DNA of 64,000 nucleotides, from positions 1-64,000 of the forward strand of contig NZ_JAUSUL010000003.1 in the NCBI RefSeq assembly GCF_030814015.1, in the 5' to 3' direction. The DNA is from Amorphus orientalis. GTDB taxonomy: Bacteria; Pseudomonadota; Alphaproteobacteria; Rhizobiales; Amorphaceae. A program made the position numbers and the translations under genes. Every line of letters begins with the position of its first letter. The stretch's first letter is position 1. This document shows positions 44,799 through 57,214 of this stretch, one piece after another. The notes below the pieces were generated by a model that searched no databases, was not told the DNA's origin, and was given only the letters and a program-made list of their open reading frames with translations.

Positions 44799-47014
44799 GC
44801 ACCATCACGCCCGCCCCGACCCAGACCGCAATCTCGTCCACGGACATCGAGGCGATCATCCGCGGACGGCACGGCAACCCGTTTTCCGTCCTCGGCATGT
44901 TCGGCGGCGGCCAGGAGCCGGTCGTCGTCAACGTGTTCGCGCCCGACGCGGCGACCGTCGAGGTTCTCGACGATGCCACCGGAGAGCGCGTCGCCACCCT
45001 CGACCGGGTTCATCCCGAAGGCTTCTTCTCCGGCACCGTCGACGGTCGGAGGGACCGGTTCGCCTACCGGCTCGCCCTGTCGAGCCGCGACCACCGGTGG
45101 GAGCGCCAGGACCCCTACCGCTTCGGCCCGATGCTCGGCGAACTCGACGAGTATCTGCTCGGCGAGGGCCGGCACCTCGACCTCTATCAGCGGCTCGGCG
45201 CCCACCCCACGACGGTCGAAGGCGTCGAAGGGGTCAGCTTCGCCGTCTGGGCGCCGAACGCCCGGCGTGTGTCCGTCGTCGGCCACTTCAATGCGTGGGA
45301 CGGCCGCCGGCACCCCATGCGCAAGCGCTACGGCGTGGGCCTCTGGGAGCTTTTCATTCCTGGGCTCGGCCTAGGCGAGGTTTACAAGTACGAGATCGTC
45401 GGCGTGCACGGGGAGACCCTGCCGCTGAAGGCGGACCCGCTCGCCTTTGCCCAGGAGAACCCGCCGGCCACGGCCTCGGTCGTCTGCGGCCAGCATGGCC
45501 ATCGCTGGCAGGACGCGGACTGGCTGGCGCGACGCGCCGACCATCAGTCCCTGTCGGCGCCGGTCTCCATCTACGAGGTGCATCTGGGCTCCTGGCGGCG
45601 CGGCGGCTCGGGCGAGGCGCTCGACTACGACCAGCTCGCCGAGATGCTGGCCGACTACTGCACCGACATGGGCTTCACCCATGTGGAGCTTCTTCCGATC
45701 ACCGAGCATCCGTTCACCGGGTCATGGGGCTACCAGCCGATCGGCATGTTCGCGCCGACGCGGCGCTTCGGCCCGCCGGAAGCCTTCGCGCGGTTCGTGG
45801 ACCGGCTGCACCAGTCCAACATCGGCGTCGTCACCGACTGGGTCCCGGCGCACTTTCCCTCCGACGCCCACGGGCTTGTGCGCTTCGACGGCACGGCGCT
45901 CTACGAGCACGAGGACCCGCGCCTGGGATTCCACAAGGACTGGAACACGCTGATCTACAATTACGGCCGGCTGGAAGTGGCGAACTTCCTCCAGTCGAGC
46001 GCGCTCTACTGGCTCGAGCAGTTCCACATCGATGCGCTCCGCGTCGATGCGGTCGCGTCCATGCTCTATCTCGACTATTCCCGCGAGGACGGCGAATGGC
46101 TGCCGAACCGGTACGGCGGCAACGAGAACCTGGATGCGATCGCGTTCCTGAAAGAGATGAACACGCGGATCTATGAGCGCGTGCCCGGAGCCCAGACCAT
46201 GGCGGAGGAATCGACCGCATGGCCGGGGGTCAGCCGGCCGGTCGACATGGGCGGCCTCGGCTTCGGCTACAAGTGGAACATGGGCTGGATGCACGACACG
46301 CTCGATTATATGAGCCTCGATCCGGTCTACCGGAAACACAACCACGACCGGATGACCTTCGGCATCCACTACGGTTTCACCGAGAATTTCGTGCTTCCGC
46401 TCTCCCATGACGAGGTGGTGCACGGAAAAGGCTCCATGCTCCGCAAGATGCCCGGTGACCGCTGGCAGAAGTTCGCCAACCTGCGCGCCTACTACGGCTT
46501 CATGTGGACCCACCCGGGCAAGAAGCTTTTGTTCATGGGCGGCGAGTTCGGCCAGGACCGGGAGTGGAACCACAACCAGTCCCTCGACTGGCATCTGCTC
46601 GCCGAGCACGACCATGCCGGGCTGCAGGCGCTGGTGCGCGACCTCAACCATCTCTACCGGACGGAACCGGCCCTGCACGAACTCGACTGCGATCCGGCCG
46701 GCTTCGAATGGATCGAGGCGGGTGACGCGGAAAACAGCGTGTTCGTGTATCTGAGGCGCGCGCGCAGCGATGCCCGGCCGCTGCTGGTGGTCTGCAACAT
46801 GACGCCGGTGGTGCGGGAGGACTACCGCATCGGCGTGCCCCAGGCCGGAGCATGGCGGGAGATCCTGAACAGCGATGCGGAACGCTATGGCGGGTCCGGC
46901 GTTCACAACGGCGGCGCGGTCCGGACCGAGGACATGGGGTGGCACAACCGCCCCTCCACGATCCGGCTGACCCTGCCGCCGCTCGGCACCGTGGTGCTGG
47001 CGCCGGACCTCTGA
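44795..47014 (+). CDS. glgB: GlgB, 1,4-alpha-glucan branching enzyme, 739 aa
   Basis: A GH13_9 branching enzyme that introduces alpha-1,6 links into the glucan made by GlgE. The N-terminal N1 domain and the CBM48 region ([20 protein letters not shown]) precede the barrel. Catalytic residues: nucleophile Asp in [19 protein letters not shown], Glu in [15 protein letters not shown] and the third Asp in [18 protein letters not shown] 44795 overlaps the treS stop (GTGA). Length is typical. Confidence 0.97.
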   Translation: MSTITPAPTQTAISSTDIEAIIRGRHGNPFSVLGMFGGGQEPVVVNVFAPDAATVEVLDDATGERVATLDRVHPEGFFSGTVDGRRDRFAYRLALSSRDHRWERQDPYRFGPMLGELDEYLLGEGRHLDLYQRLGAHPTTVEGVEGVSFAVWAPNARRVSVVGHFNAWDGRRHPMRKRYGVGLWELFIPGLGLGEVYKYEIVGVHGETLPLKADPLAFAQENPPATASVVCGQHGHRWQDADWLARRADHQSLSAPVSIYEVHLGSWRRGGSGEALDYDQLAEMLADYCTDMGFTHVELLPITEHPFTGSWGYQPIGMFAPTRRFGPPEAFARFVDRLHQSNIGVVTDWVPAHFPSDAHGLVRFDGTALYEHEDPRLGFHKDWNTLIYNYGRLEVANFLQSSALYWLEQFHIDALRVDAVASMLYLDYSREDGEWLPNRYGGNENLDAIAFLKEMNTRIYERVPGAQTMAEESTAWPGVSRPVDMGGLGFGYKWNMGWMHDTLDYMSLDPVYRKHNHDRMTFGIHYGFTENFVLPLSHDEVVHGKGSMLRKMPGDRWQKFANLRAYYGFMWTHPGKKLLFMGGEFGQDREWNHNQSLDWHLLAEHDHAGLQALVRDLNHLYRTEPALHELDCDPAGFEWIEAGDAENSVFVYLRRARSDARPLLVVCNMTPVVREDYRIGVPQAGAWREILNSDAERYGGSGVHNGGAVRTEDMGWHNRPSTIRLTLPPLGTVVLAPDL

Positions 47015-47033
47015 CCTCGGGACACCTCGCTCC

Positions 47034-49114
<2,081 letters not shown>

Positions 49115-49118
<4 letters not shown>

Positions 49119-50971
49119 CAGCCGACTCACGTGACGACCGACGCCGCTTCGAGAAGACGTGGGGGGCGGAGCTGCTGGCCGAGGGCGGCGCCCGCTTTCG
49201 CCTGTGGGCACCCGGCGAGACGCAGGTGGCGGTGCGGCTGGACGACACCACCGAAGCGCCTATGACTCCCGGCGACGACGGCTGGTTCGAGCTGGTCCTG
49301 CAGGACGCCAGGCCCGGCGACCATTACGCGTTCGTGCTGGGCGACGGGTTCACCGTTCCGGACCCGGCGGCCCGGGCTCAGGCGGGCGACGTGCACGGTC
49401 CCTCGGTGATCGTCGATCCCGGCGCCCACCGCTGGGCCCATCCGGAGTGGACGGGCCGTCCCTGGCCGGAAGCAGTGATCTACGAGCTGCATCTCGGCAC
49501 GTTCACGCCGGGCGGTACGTTCCTGAGCGCGATCGACCGGCTGCCGCATCTGGTCGAAACCGGCATCACCGCCGTCGAGATCATGCCGGTCGCCCAGTTC
49601 TCCGGTAACCGCGGCTGGGGCTATGACGGCGTCCTGCCCTATGCGGTTCATCCGGCCTACGGCACGCCGGACGACTTCAAGGCGTTCGTCGATGCCGCCC
49701 ACGGCCATGGCCTGATGGTGCTGCTCGACGTCGTCTACAACCATTTCGGGCCGGAGGGGAATTATCTCGGCCGCTACGCGCCGGCGTTCTTCCATCCCGA
49801 ACGGCACACGCCCTGGGGCGCGGCGATCGCCTACGAGCGGCCGCCCGTGCGCAGTTTCTTCGTCGAGAACGCGCTCTACTGGCTGGAGGAATACCATCTC
49901 GACGGCCTCCGCCTCGACGCGATCGACCACGTGGTCGACGAGCTGTCGGAAACGGAGCTTCTGGTGGAGATCGCCGACCGCGTGCGCGAGACCATCACCG
50001 GCCGCGAGATCCATCTGACCACCGAGGACAACCGCAACATCACCCGCCTCCACGAACGCGGCGACGACGGCTCCGTCGTGCGCTACACGGCCGAGTGGAA
50101 CGACGATTTCCACAACGCCGCCCACGTCATCGCGACCGCCGAGAGCGACGGCTACTACGCGGATTTCGCCGAGGACCATTTGGGCAAATTCGCCCGCTCG
50201 CTGGCGGAAGGCTTCGCCTATCAGGGAGAACCGTCCAAGCATGGCGGCGGAGCACCGAGGGGCGTGCCGAGCGGACACCTGCCGCCGACCGCGTTCGTCG
50301 ACTTCCTGCAGAACCACGACCAGACCGGAAACCGGGCCTTCGGCGAGCGCCTGCTGGATCTGTCGGAGCGCGCAACGGTGCAGGCTCTGACGGCGATCCT
50401 CGCCCTGTCGCCGCACATTCCGCTCCTGTTCATGGGCGAGGAGTACGGCGAGACCCGCCCCTTCGCCTTCTTCACCGACTTTCACGGCGAGTTGGCCGAC
50501 GCCGTGCGCCAAGGCCGCCGGCGCGAGTTCGCCGCGTTCATCGGCTTTCAGGGCGACGAGCGGTCGCTGCAGGACATACCCGACCCGAACGCGGCGAGCA
50601 CGTTCGAGATCTCGTCGCTGGACTGGGCGAAGCTGGAGAGCGACGAAGGCCGCGCCTGGCACGGGTTCGTGCGCGATCTTCTCAGCCTTCGCCAGCGCGA
50701 GATCGTGCCGATGCTGGCCGACGCCCCCGCCCACTGCGGTCGGGTCATCACCGCGGCAGACGGCGTCCTCGCCATCGACTGGACGCTTGCCGGCGGCGTT
50801 CTCGAACTGCGGGCCAATCTGTCGGAAGCGCGCAAGCCGGCTCCTACGTTCGCCGGCAACCCGATCCATACGCTCGGCGTCGAAGCGGGCGAGGAGCGCG
50901 GGGACACGCTGCCCGCCCATTCGGTCGTCTTCTCGATCAGCCGCGGAGGGCCGGCGGGGAAGGACCGATGA
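49115..50971 (+). CDS. treZ: TreZ, malto-oligosyltrehalose trehalohydrolase, 618 aa
   Basis: Releases trehalose from maltooligosyl-trehalose (GH13_10). The N-terminal domain (WGAELLAEGGARFRLWAPGE) is CBM48-like. The barrel shows IMPVAQFSGNRGWGYDGVLP, nucleophile [20 protein letters not shown], acid/base HLTTEDNRNITRL and DFLQNHDQTGNRAFGERL. It is the second enzyme of the TreY-TreZ route and is coupled through ATGA overlaps to glgX and malQ. Confidence 0.96.
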
Positions 50972-52863
50972 GACCCATCGACCGTCTCGCAGACCGCTAC
51001 GGCATCGCGCGCTTCTATGTCGGGCCGGACGGCGCGCAGGTGCCGGTGCCGGACGACACCACCCACCGCATCCTCGCCGCCCTCGGCGTCGAGACCGACA
51101 GCGAGGCCGCGATCGAGCGGGCGCTCGAACGCTCGGCCGGGCGCGAGCAGCCGAAGCTGGACGCGCAGGGCCACCGTGCCTATCTGCCCGACTGGCTGGA
51201 GACCGGCGGCCGCTGCTGGGGCATCGTGCTCCAGCTTTACGAGCTGCGCTCGGCCCGCAATCTCGGCATCGGGGACTTCGCGGATCTGGCAACGGCCTGC
51301 CGGATCGCGGCGCGCGACGGTGCGGACTTCGTCGGCACCAATCCGCTGAACGCGCTGTTCCTCGCCGCACCTGACCGCTGCAGCCCGTTCTCGCCCTCCA
51401 ACCGGCGCTTTCTCAATCCGGTCTACATCGCCGTCGACCAGGTCGAGGGGTTCGACCCATCGATGTTGAAGGCCGAGGAGGTCGAGCGCCTGAGAGCCGC
51501 CCCGCTCGTCGACTACGAAGGCGTGATCTCGCTGAAATACCGGTTGCTGAAGCGGCTCTTCGACCAGTGGCCGGGGACGATCCGGGACACCAGATCGCCG
51601 ACCCAGTCCGCAAGTTCCGCCTTCCACCAGTTCGTGCACGAAGGGGGCGAAGCGCTCTACCGGCACGCCCTGTTCGAAACGCTCTCGATCCGCATGGTGG
51701 AGAGCGGCCACGGTGCGGGCTGGCATGAGTGGCCCGAAGAATATCGCGACCCGGCCGGCGCCACGGTGGCCCGGTTCGCCGAACGAAACGCACGGGAGAT
51801 CGACTTCCACGCCTGGCTGCAATGGCTGGCCCACAGCCAGCTCGCCGAAGCCGAAGCCGCCGCCCACGAGGCCGGCATGCGCATCGGCCTCTATCTCGAC
51901 TTCGCCGTCGGCGAGGCGCCGGACGGGTCCGCCACGTGGAGCTATCCCGAGCTGGCCCTGTCGGACATGTCGATCGGCGCCCCGCCGGACATCTTCACGG
52001 CGGGCGGTCAGAACTGGGGGCTCGCGCCGCTGTCGCCGGCCGCCCTGGAAGCGGCCGACTTCGCGCCCTGGCGCGCCACCATGGAAGCGCTGATGTCGAC
52101 GGCCGGCGCGCTGCGGCTCGATCACGTCATGGCGCTCTGGCAGCTGTTCTACGTGCCGCGCGACGGCGTCCCGGTCGACGGCGCCCATGTGCGCTACCCG
52201 ATTGCCGGGCTGCTGGAGGTTCTCGCCGACGTTTCCAACCGCCACCGGACCGTGGTGGTCGGCGAAGACCTGGGCTACGTGCCGGAGGGATTCGGCGCGG
52301 TGATGGAGGTGGCCCGCATCCTCTCCTACCGGATCCTTTATTTCGAGGGGTCAGATGGCCGGTTCCGGCCGGCCGAGCACTATCCCCGGCTCGCGCTCGC
52401 CTGCCTGTCGACCCACGATTTGCCAACCTTCGCCGGCTGGTGGCGGGGCGACGACGTGCCTCTGCGCCTGGAACAGGCGCTGATCGACGAGACCGCCGCC
52501 GCCGGACAGGCAGACGCCCGGACCCGGGAACGCGAGGCCCTGGTCGATGCCCTGACTGAGGCCGGCGTGCTGACGGGTCGGGACGCGGACGCCGCGCGGG
52601 CGGCGGCCCGGGCACCGACGGGCGAGATCCCCGAGACGCTCACGGTGGCAGTGCACCGGTTCGTCGCCCGCACCCCGTCGATGCTGGCGGCCGTGCGTCT
52701 CGCCGACCTGACCGGAGAGCGGGAGCCGACCAATCTGCCAGGCACCCTCGACAGCTATCCGAACTGGCGTCCCAAATCGTCGGTGCCGCTGGAAGAGCTG
52801 GCGACCCATCCCCTTTATCGGGCCGTCGTCTCGGCGGTCGCGGAGGAAAGGCCCAAGCCATGA
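50968..52863 (+). CDS. malQ: MalQ, 4-alpha-glucanotransferase, 631 aa
   Basis: A GH77 amylomaltase/disproportionating enzyme that redistributes glucosyl units among maltodextrins and lengthens the short chains left by TreYZ. ATG 50968 overlaps the treZ stop (ATGA); the frame stays open upstream within treZ but this start gives the normal MalQ N-terminus. Motifs: NPLNALFLAAPDRCSPFSPS (substrate loop), nucleophile GALRLDHVMALWQLFYVP, acid/base VVGEDLGYVPEGF and LSTHDLPTFAGWW. Overlaps treY by ATGA. Confidence 0.95.
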   Translation: MRPIDRLADRYGIARFYVGPDGAQVPVPDDTTHRILAALGVETDSEAAIERALERSAGREQPKLDAQGHRAYLPDWLETGGRCWGIVLQLYELRSARNLGIGDFADLATACRIAARDGADFVGTNPLNALFLAAPDRCSPFSPSNRRFLNPVYIAVDQVEGFDPSMLKAEEVERLRAAPLVDYEGVISLKYRLLKRLFDQWPGTIRDTRSPTQSASSAFHQFVHEGGEALYRHALFETLSIRMVESGHGAGWHEWPEEYRDPAGATVARFAERNAREIDFHAWLQWLAHSQLAEAEAAAHEAGMRIGLYLDFAVGEAPDGSATWSYPELALSDMSIGAPPDIFTAGGQNWGLAPLSPAALEAADFAPWRATMEALMSTAGALRLDHVMALWQLFYVPRDGVPVDGAHVRYPIAGLLEVLADVSNRHRTVVVGEDLGYVPEGFGAVMEVARILSYRILYFEGSDGRFRPAEHYPRLALACLSTHDLPTFAGWWRGDDVPLRLEQALIDETAAAGQADARTREREALVDALTEAGVLTGRDADAARAAARAPTGEIPETLTVAVHRFVARTPSMLAAVRLADLTGEREPTNLPGTLDSYPNWRPKSSVPLEELATHPLYRAVVSAVAEERPKP

Positions 52864-55535
52864 CCGCCGTCACCGCGACCTACCGGCTCCAGTTCCGCAA
52901 CGGCATGACGTTCGACACGGCGATCGGGGTCGTCCCGACCCTGAAGCGTCTCGGCATCAGCCATCTCTATGCCTCGCCGATCTTCACGGCGGTCACCGGC
53001 TCGACCCACGGCTACGACGTCACCGACTTCAACGAGATCGATCCGGCGCTCGGCGGCCGGGAAGGCCTCGACAGATTGGTGGCCGCCCTGAAGGACGCCG
53101 GCCTGGGCCTTATCCTCGACATCGTTCCCAACCACATGGCGGCGTCGCTGGAAAACGGCTGGTGGCACAGCGTGATCGAATGGGGCCCGGCGAGCCCTTA
53201 TGCCGGCCATTTCGACGTCAACTGGCGCGAACGGCTGACGCTTCCCTTTCTCGGCGGCACCTTCGACGACGTGCTCGCCGCCGGCGATCTGAAGGTGGTG
53301 TTCAACGAGGCGCACGGCTGCCTGACGCTCGCCTATTTCGACACTTTCTACCCGCTGACGCCGTCGAGCTACGAGATCGTGACGGCGGCCGCCGATGAGC
53401 CGTTGCTGACGGAAGTGGCCGCGATCGCCGCCCGGGCCACGCCCGACGACGCGGACCGGATGCATGGCGAGATCCGCCGGCTGCTGGCCGAGCCGGAGGC
53501 CCGCCGCAGCGTTCAGGCGGCGCTGGACCGGGTATCGGCGAACCGGGACCTGCTCTCCACCCTGCACGATGCCCAGCCCTGGCGACTGATGTTCTGGCAG
53601 GAGGCGAGCCGGCATCTCTCCTATCGCCGCTTCTTCGAGATCACCGGGCTGGTCGGCGTCCGCGTCGACGACGCCCACGTCTTCGAGGACGCCCACCGCC
53701 TGATCCTCGACCTCGTCCGTTCGGGGACGGTGGACGGCCTCAGGATCGACCACGTCGACGGCCTCGCCGACCCGACCGGCTATCTCGCGCGCCTCAGGGA
53801 GCGGGTCGGGCCAGACACTTGGCTGGTCGTGGAGAAGATCCTGGAAGGCGACGAGGCGCTGCCGGCCGAGTGGCCGATCGCGGGAACGACCGGCTACGAG
53901 TTCATCACGTCGCTCGCCGAAACGCTGACCGACGCCGACGGCGCCCAGGGTCTGGACCGGGCGTACCGCGATGCGCTGGGGACCCCGGTCTCCCTCGACG
54001 ACGAGCGCCGGGCCGCCAAGACGCTGATGGCCACGCGGAATTTCGCCGGCGAAGTCACCCGGCTCACCGACCTCCTCTTCGAGGTCGCCGAGACCGAGCG
54101 CCCGGACGACATGCCGGCCGAAACCACGCTCCAGGCCGCGATCGTCGCACTCGTCACGGCCTTTCCGGTCTACCGCACCTATGGCAACGCCGCCGGCATG
54201 GCGGACGCCGACCGCACGCTGCTCGAGACCGTCGCGACGGCGGCGCGCGGGCAGGATCCCGCGCCGGACGGCGCAGCGCTCGATCTGGCCGTCGCGGCAC
54301 TCCTCGGCGACCTCGGGGAGGAGGCGCGCGAAACCGCCGTCCGCTTCCGCACCCTCTTCCAGCAGCTGACCGGCCCGGTGATGGCGAAGGCGATCGAGGA
54401 CACGCTGTTCTACCGCTTCAACCGGCTGATCGCGGTCAATGAGGTCGGCGGCGATCCGGACGATGCGTTCGCACCGGCGAGCGCCTTTCACGGCCGCATG
54501 GCGGAACGGGTCGCGGCCCAGCCGCGCGGGCTTCTCGGCACCGCCACCCACGACACCAAGCGCGGCGAGGATGCCCGCGCCCGCCTCTACGCGCTGAGCG
54601 AGGCGCCCGAGACCTGGCGGGACGCAGTGGCGCGCTGGCGGCGGCACAACTCCAACCATGTGGTGGAGCTCGCGGACGGACCGGCGCCGGACCCGAACAC
54701 GGAGTGGTTGATCTATCAGGCACTCGCCGGCGCCTTTCCGGAAGACCTGCCGACCGACCCGGCTGCGCTGACGGCACTCGCCGATCGTTTCGCCGGCTAT
54801 CTTGAGAAGGCGATGCGCGAGGCGAAGGCTCGGACCAGCTGGACCGAGGTCGATGGCGCCTACGAACAGGCGGTGCAGGCCTACGCGGCACGGCTGCTGT
54901 CGCCGGACAACACCGGCTTCCTGTCCGACTTCACCGAAACCCTGAAGCCGTTCGTGGCGGCAGGCCGCATCAACAGCCTGGCCCAGACCCTGATCAAGAT
55001 GACCGCGCCGGGCATTCCCGACATCTATCAGGGCACCGAGCGCGGCGATTTCAGCCTGGTCGATCCCGACAACCGGCGGCCGGTGGACTTCGCCCGTCTC
55101 GACGAAACGCTCGACGCCTCGCTACCGGCGTGGCCCGCGGAAGGCTGCCCGCCCCTCGGCGCCATCAAGCCCCACCTGATCCGGACCGGCCTGTCCCACC
55201 GACACGCCCGGCCGGACCTGTTCACGACCGGAGCCTATTCCCCGCTCGCCGTCGACGGGGCGCGACGCGATCACCTGATCGCGTTTGCCCGGACCGACGG
55301 GCGGGACACGGCCGTCACCCTCGTCCCCCGCCTGCCGCTGGCGCTCCTTCGGGAACGGCCCGATCTCCGGGATCCGGCGCTGTGGACCGACACCTCGGTG
55401 AGGCTGCCCGACGCCGGCCGCCTCACCGACGCCTTCAGCGACGCGCGGGCATCGGGCGGCAGTGCCGTGTCCGTGGCGACCCTGTTCGCCCGTTATCCGT
55501 TCGCAATGCTGACCAGCTATGCAGCCGATGGATAG
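52860..55535 (+). CDS. treY: TreY, malto-oligosyltrehalose synthase, 891 aa
   Basis: A GH13_26 intramolecular transglucosylase that turns the reducing end of maltodextrins into an alpha,alpha-1,1 trehalose unit. N-terminal YRLQFRNGMTFDTAIGVVPT and GISHLYASPIFTAVTGSTHG are TreY signatures. Catalytic Asp in VDGLRIDHVDGLADPTGYL, Glu in LVVEKILEGDEALP and the third acid in ATHDTKRGEDARARL. The C-terminal GIPDIYQGTERGDFSLVDPD is also conserved. Last gene of the operon; a perfect palindrome follows 13 nt after the stop. Confidence 0.96.
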   Translation: MTAVTATYRLQFRNGMTFDTAIGVVPTLKRLGISHLYASPIFTAVTGSTHGYDVTDFNEIDPALGGREGLDRLVAALKDAGLGLILDIVPNHMAASLENGWWHSVIEWGPASPYAGHFDVNWRERLTLPFLGGTFDDVLAAGDLKVVFNEAHGCLTLAYFDTFYPLTPSSYEIVTAAADEPLLTEVAAIAARATPDDADRMHGEIRRLLAEPEARRSVQAALDRVSANRDLLSTLHDAQPWRLMFWQEASRHLSYRRFFEITGLVGVRVDDAHVFEDAHRLILDLVRSGTVDGLRIDHVDGLADPTGYLARLRERVGPDTWLVVEKILEGDEALPAEWPIAGTTGYEFITSLAETLTDADGAQGLDRAYRDALGTPVSLDDERRAAKTLMATRNFAGEVTRLTDLLFEVAETERPDDMPAETTLQAAIVALVTAFPVYRTYGNAAGMADADRTLLETVATAARGQDPAPDGAALDLAVAALLGDLGEEARETAVRFRTLFQQLTGPVMAKAIEDTLFYRFNRLIAVNEVGGDPDDAFAPASAFHGRMAERVAAQPRGLLGTATHDTKRGEDARARLYALSEAPETWRDAVARWRRHNSNHVVELADGPAPDPNTEWLIYQALAGAFPEDLPTDPAALTALADRFAGYLEKAMREAKARTSWTEVDGAYEQAVQAYAARLLSPDNTGFLSDFTETLKPFVAAGRINSLAQTLIKMTAPGIPDIYQGTERGDFSLVDPDNRRPVDFARLDETLDASLPAWPAEGCPPLGAIKPHLIRTGLSHRHARPDLFTTGAYSPLAVDGARRDHLIAFARTDGRDTAVTLVPRLPLALLRERPDLRDPALWTDTSVRLPDAGRLTDAFSDARASGGSAVSVATLFARYPFAMLTSYAADG

Positions 55536-55548
55536 CTTATCGGCTTGA

Positions 55549-55569
55549 TTATGCTGCGATGCAGCATAA
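55549..55569. other. 21-bp palindrome after treY (terminator or operator)
   Basis: TTATGCTGC-GAT-GCAGCATAA is a perfect 9-bp inverted repeat with a 3-nt loop. AGCTTAT upstream and ATAAGCT downstream could form an alternative longer pairing. It lacks a T run. A similar half (TTATGCTGC then TGCAG) occurs at 29244-29259 in the box control region, so it may be a protein-binding site rather than a terminator. Confidence 0.5.
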
Positions 55570-55610
55570 GCTGGAAAGAAGCAGTTTCGGACGGTTTACG
55601 TCCCACTCCC

Positions 55611-55718
55611 AGAGCATTCCCCGCCCGGACCGGATCGGTCCGCACGGCGGCGATTGCAGAGATTTCGATCCGGAGCCCTTTCCGTCGATCAGGCGGTCCG
55701 ACCTGACCGGAGGCTCTC
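55611..55718. repeat. Palindromic intergenic element, copy 2
   Basis: Ends AGAGCATTCCCCG... and ...GGAGGCTCTC match copy 1 at 22082. The first hairpin is CGGACCG-GAT-CGGTCCG (55626-55642); the second is GATCAGG/CCTGACC (55687-55708) with one mismatch. Stem sequences differ from copy 1 while pairing is kept, which argues that the structure matters. Confidence 0.7.
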
Positions 55719-55838
55719 GTCAGGGCCTGTCAGCGTTTCACGGAAGCGCCGATCGGCTCCAACCCATTGTTTAACGCATGTCCGGTTGGCCAACCGGTTT
55801 CCGCTTGGCCTGGGCGTGCTCTCGCGAACGGTCCCATC

Positions 55839-57065
55839 ATGAGCCTTGCCGACAGCGGCGCGCGGTCGCCGACACGTCTTCCCCTCCTGGCCCTCGCACT
55901 CGCCTCGTTCGGCATCGGAACGACCGAGTTCGTGATCATGGGGCTGCTTCCGAGCGTCGCGAGCGATCTTGCCGTGACGATCCCCCAGGCCGGCCTGCTG
56001 GTGACGGGCTACGCGCTGAGCGTCACCTTCGGCTCCCCGTTCCTCGCCATCGCGACCGCCCGGCTCGACCGGCGCTGGACCCTCCTGCTGCTGATGGGGG
56101 TCTTCATCGCCGGCAACGTTCTGTGCGCGATCGCCACGGATTACTGGCTGCTGATGGGTGCCCGGGTCGCGACCGCGCTCTGCCATGGCGCGTTCTTCGG
56201 GCTCGGAGCGGTCGTCGCATCCACGCTGGTCGCACCGCACAAGCGCGCCCAGGCGATCGCCATGATGTTCGCGGGCCTGACGCTGGCCAACGTTCTCGGC
56301 GTGCCGTTCGGAACCGCCCTCGGCGAAGCGCTCGGCTGGCGCACCACCTTCTGGGCGGTCTCCGGCATCGGCGTCGCCGCCGCGCTGGCGCTCTACGCCT
56401 GGCTTCCGCGCGACATTCCCGTTCCCAAGGTCGCCTTCCTGCAGGAGGCGAAATCGATCACCAGCCGGCAGGTGGTGCTGGCCATGGCGATCAGCGTGCT
56501 CGCATCGGCGAGCCTGTTCAGCGTGTTCACCTATATCGCGCCGATCCTGCAGAACGTGACCGGCCTGTCGCCCCACGCCATCACGATCATGCTCCTGATC
56601 TTCGGCGTCGGCCTGACCGCGGGCAACTTCATCGGAGGGAGGCTCGGCGACTGGCGACTGATGCCGTCGGTCATCGGGATCTTCTGCGTGCTGATGCCGG
56701 TGCTGGCGGTGTTCGCCTTCACCAGCCATTTCACCCTGCCGGCGGCGGTCACGCTCTTTATCTGGGGCGCGCTGGCCTTCGCGCTCGTCTCGCCGCTGCA
56801 GATGCGGGTGGTGACCCAGGCCTCCGACGCGCCGAACCTGGCCTCGACCATCAACCAGGGCGCCTTCAATCTCGGCAACGCCATCGGCGCCTGGGCCGGC
56901 GGCGTCGGCATCACCTGGGGCATGGCCTACGACCAGCTTCCCTATATGGGCGTGTCGCTCGCCTTCGCCGGCCTCGTGCTCGCGCTGGTCTCCTTTCGGC
57001 TCGACGCGGTGCGGGAGACCTCCGCCCGGCCTGTCGCGGCCGAACCCGACTGCGCGCCGACCTGA
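55839..57065 (+). CDS. MFS transporter, DHA1 family (AraJ/NepI-like), 408 aa
   Basis: A 12-helix efflux-type MFS protein. ATG 55839 gives the usual start just before helix 1 (PLLALALASFGIGTTEFVIM), a stretch diagnostic of the arabinose-efflux/purine-efflux group. Motif A is degenerate (ATARLDRRWTLLL), motif C-like glycines occur in helix 5 (GVPFGTALGEALGWR). The substrate could be a sugar, nucleoside or drug; being downstream of a sugar-polymer operon does not prove a link, since a repeat element and a likely terminator lie between. A weak ribosome binding site makes the start moderately certain. Confidence 0.87.
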   Translation: MSLADSGARSPTRLPLLALALASFGIGTTEFVIMGLLPSVASDLAVTIPQAGLLVTGYALSVTFGSPFLAIATARLDRRWTLLLLMGVFIAGNVLCAIATDYWLLMGARVATALCHGAFFGLGAVVASTLVAPHKRAQAIAMMFAGLTLANVLGVPFGTALGEALGWRTTFWAVSGIGVAAALALYAWLPRDIPVPKVAFLQEAKSITSRQVVLAMAISVLASASLFSVFTYIAPILQNVTGLSPHAITIMLLIFGVGLTAGNFIGGRLGDWRLMPSVIGIFCVLMPVLAVFAFTSHFTLPAAVTLFIWGALAFALVSPLQMRVVTQASDAPNLASTINQGAFNLGNAIGAWAGGVGITWGMAYDQLPYMGVSLAFAGLVLALVSFRLDAVRETSARPVAAEPDCAPT

Positions 57066-57214
57066 CCGCGCACCGGCCGGTCACAACTGCTTGTCATCCG
57101 GCCGGAAGTCGTCCCTGAGCATCTGCGTGCCGCTCTCTCGCAATCCCGGGTGGCGGTGACGGGCCTAGCCTTTCTTCTGCGGAGTGAGGAAACGCCGACA
57201 GGAGAGGGCCGAAG

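Larger units (their letters stand above)
55536..55838. other. Intergenic region between treY and MFS transporter
   Basis: It contains the 21-bp palindrome at 55549-55569 and the palindromic repeat element at 55611-55718; the remaining ~120 bp before the MFS gene presumably hold its promoter, which I cannot identify. No gene is seen. Confidence 0.55.
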
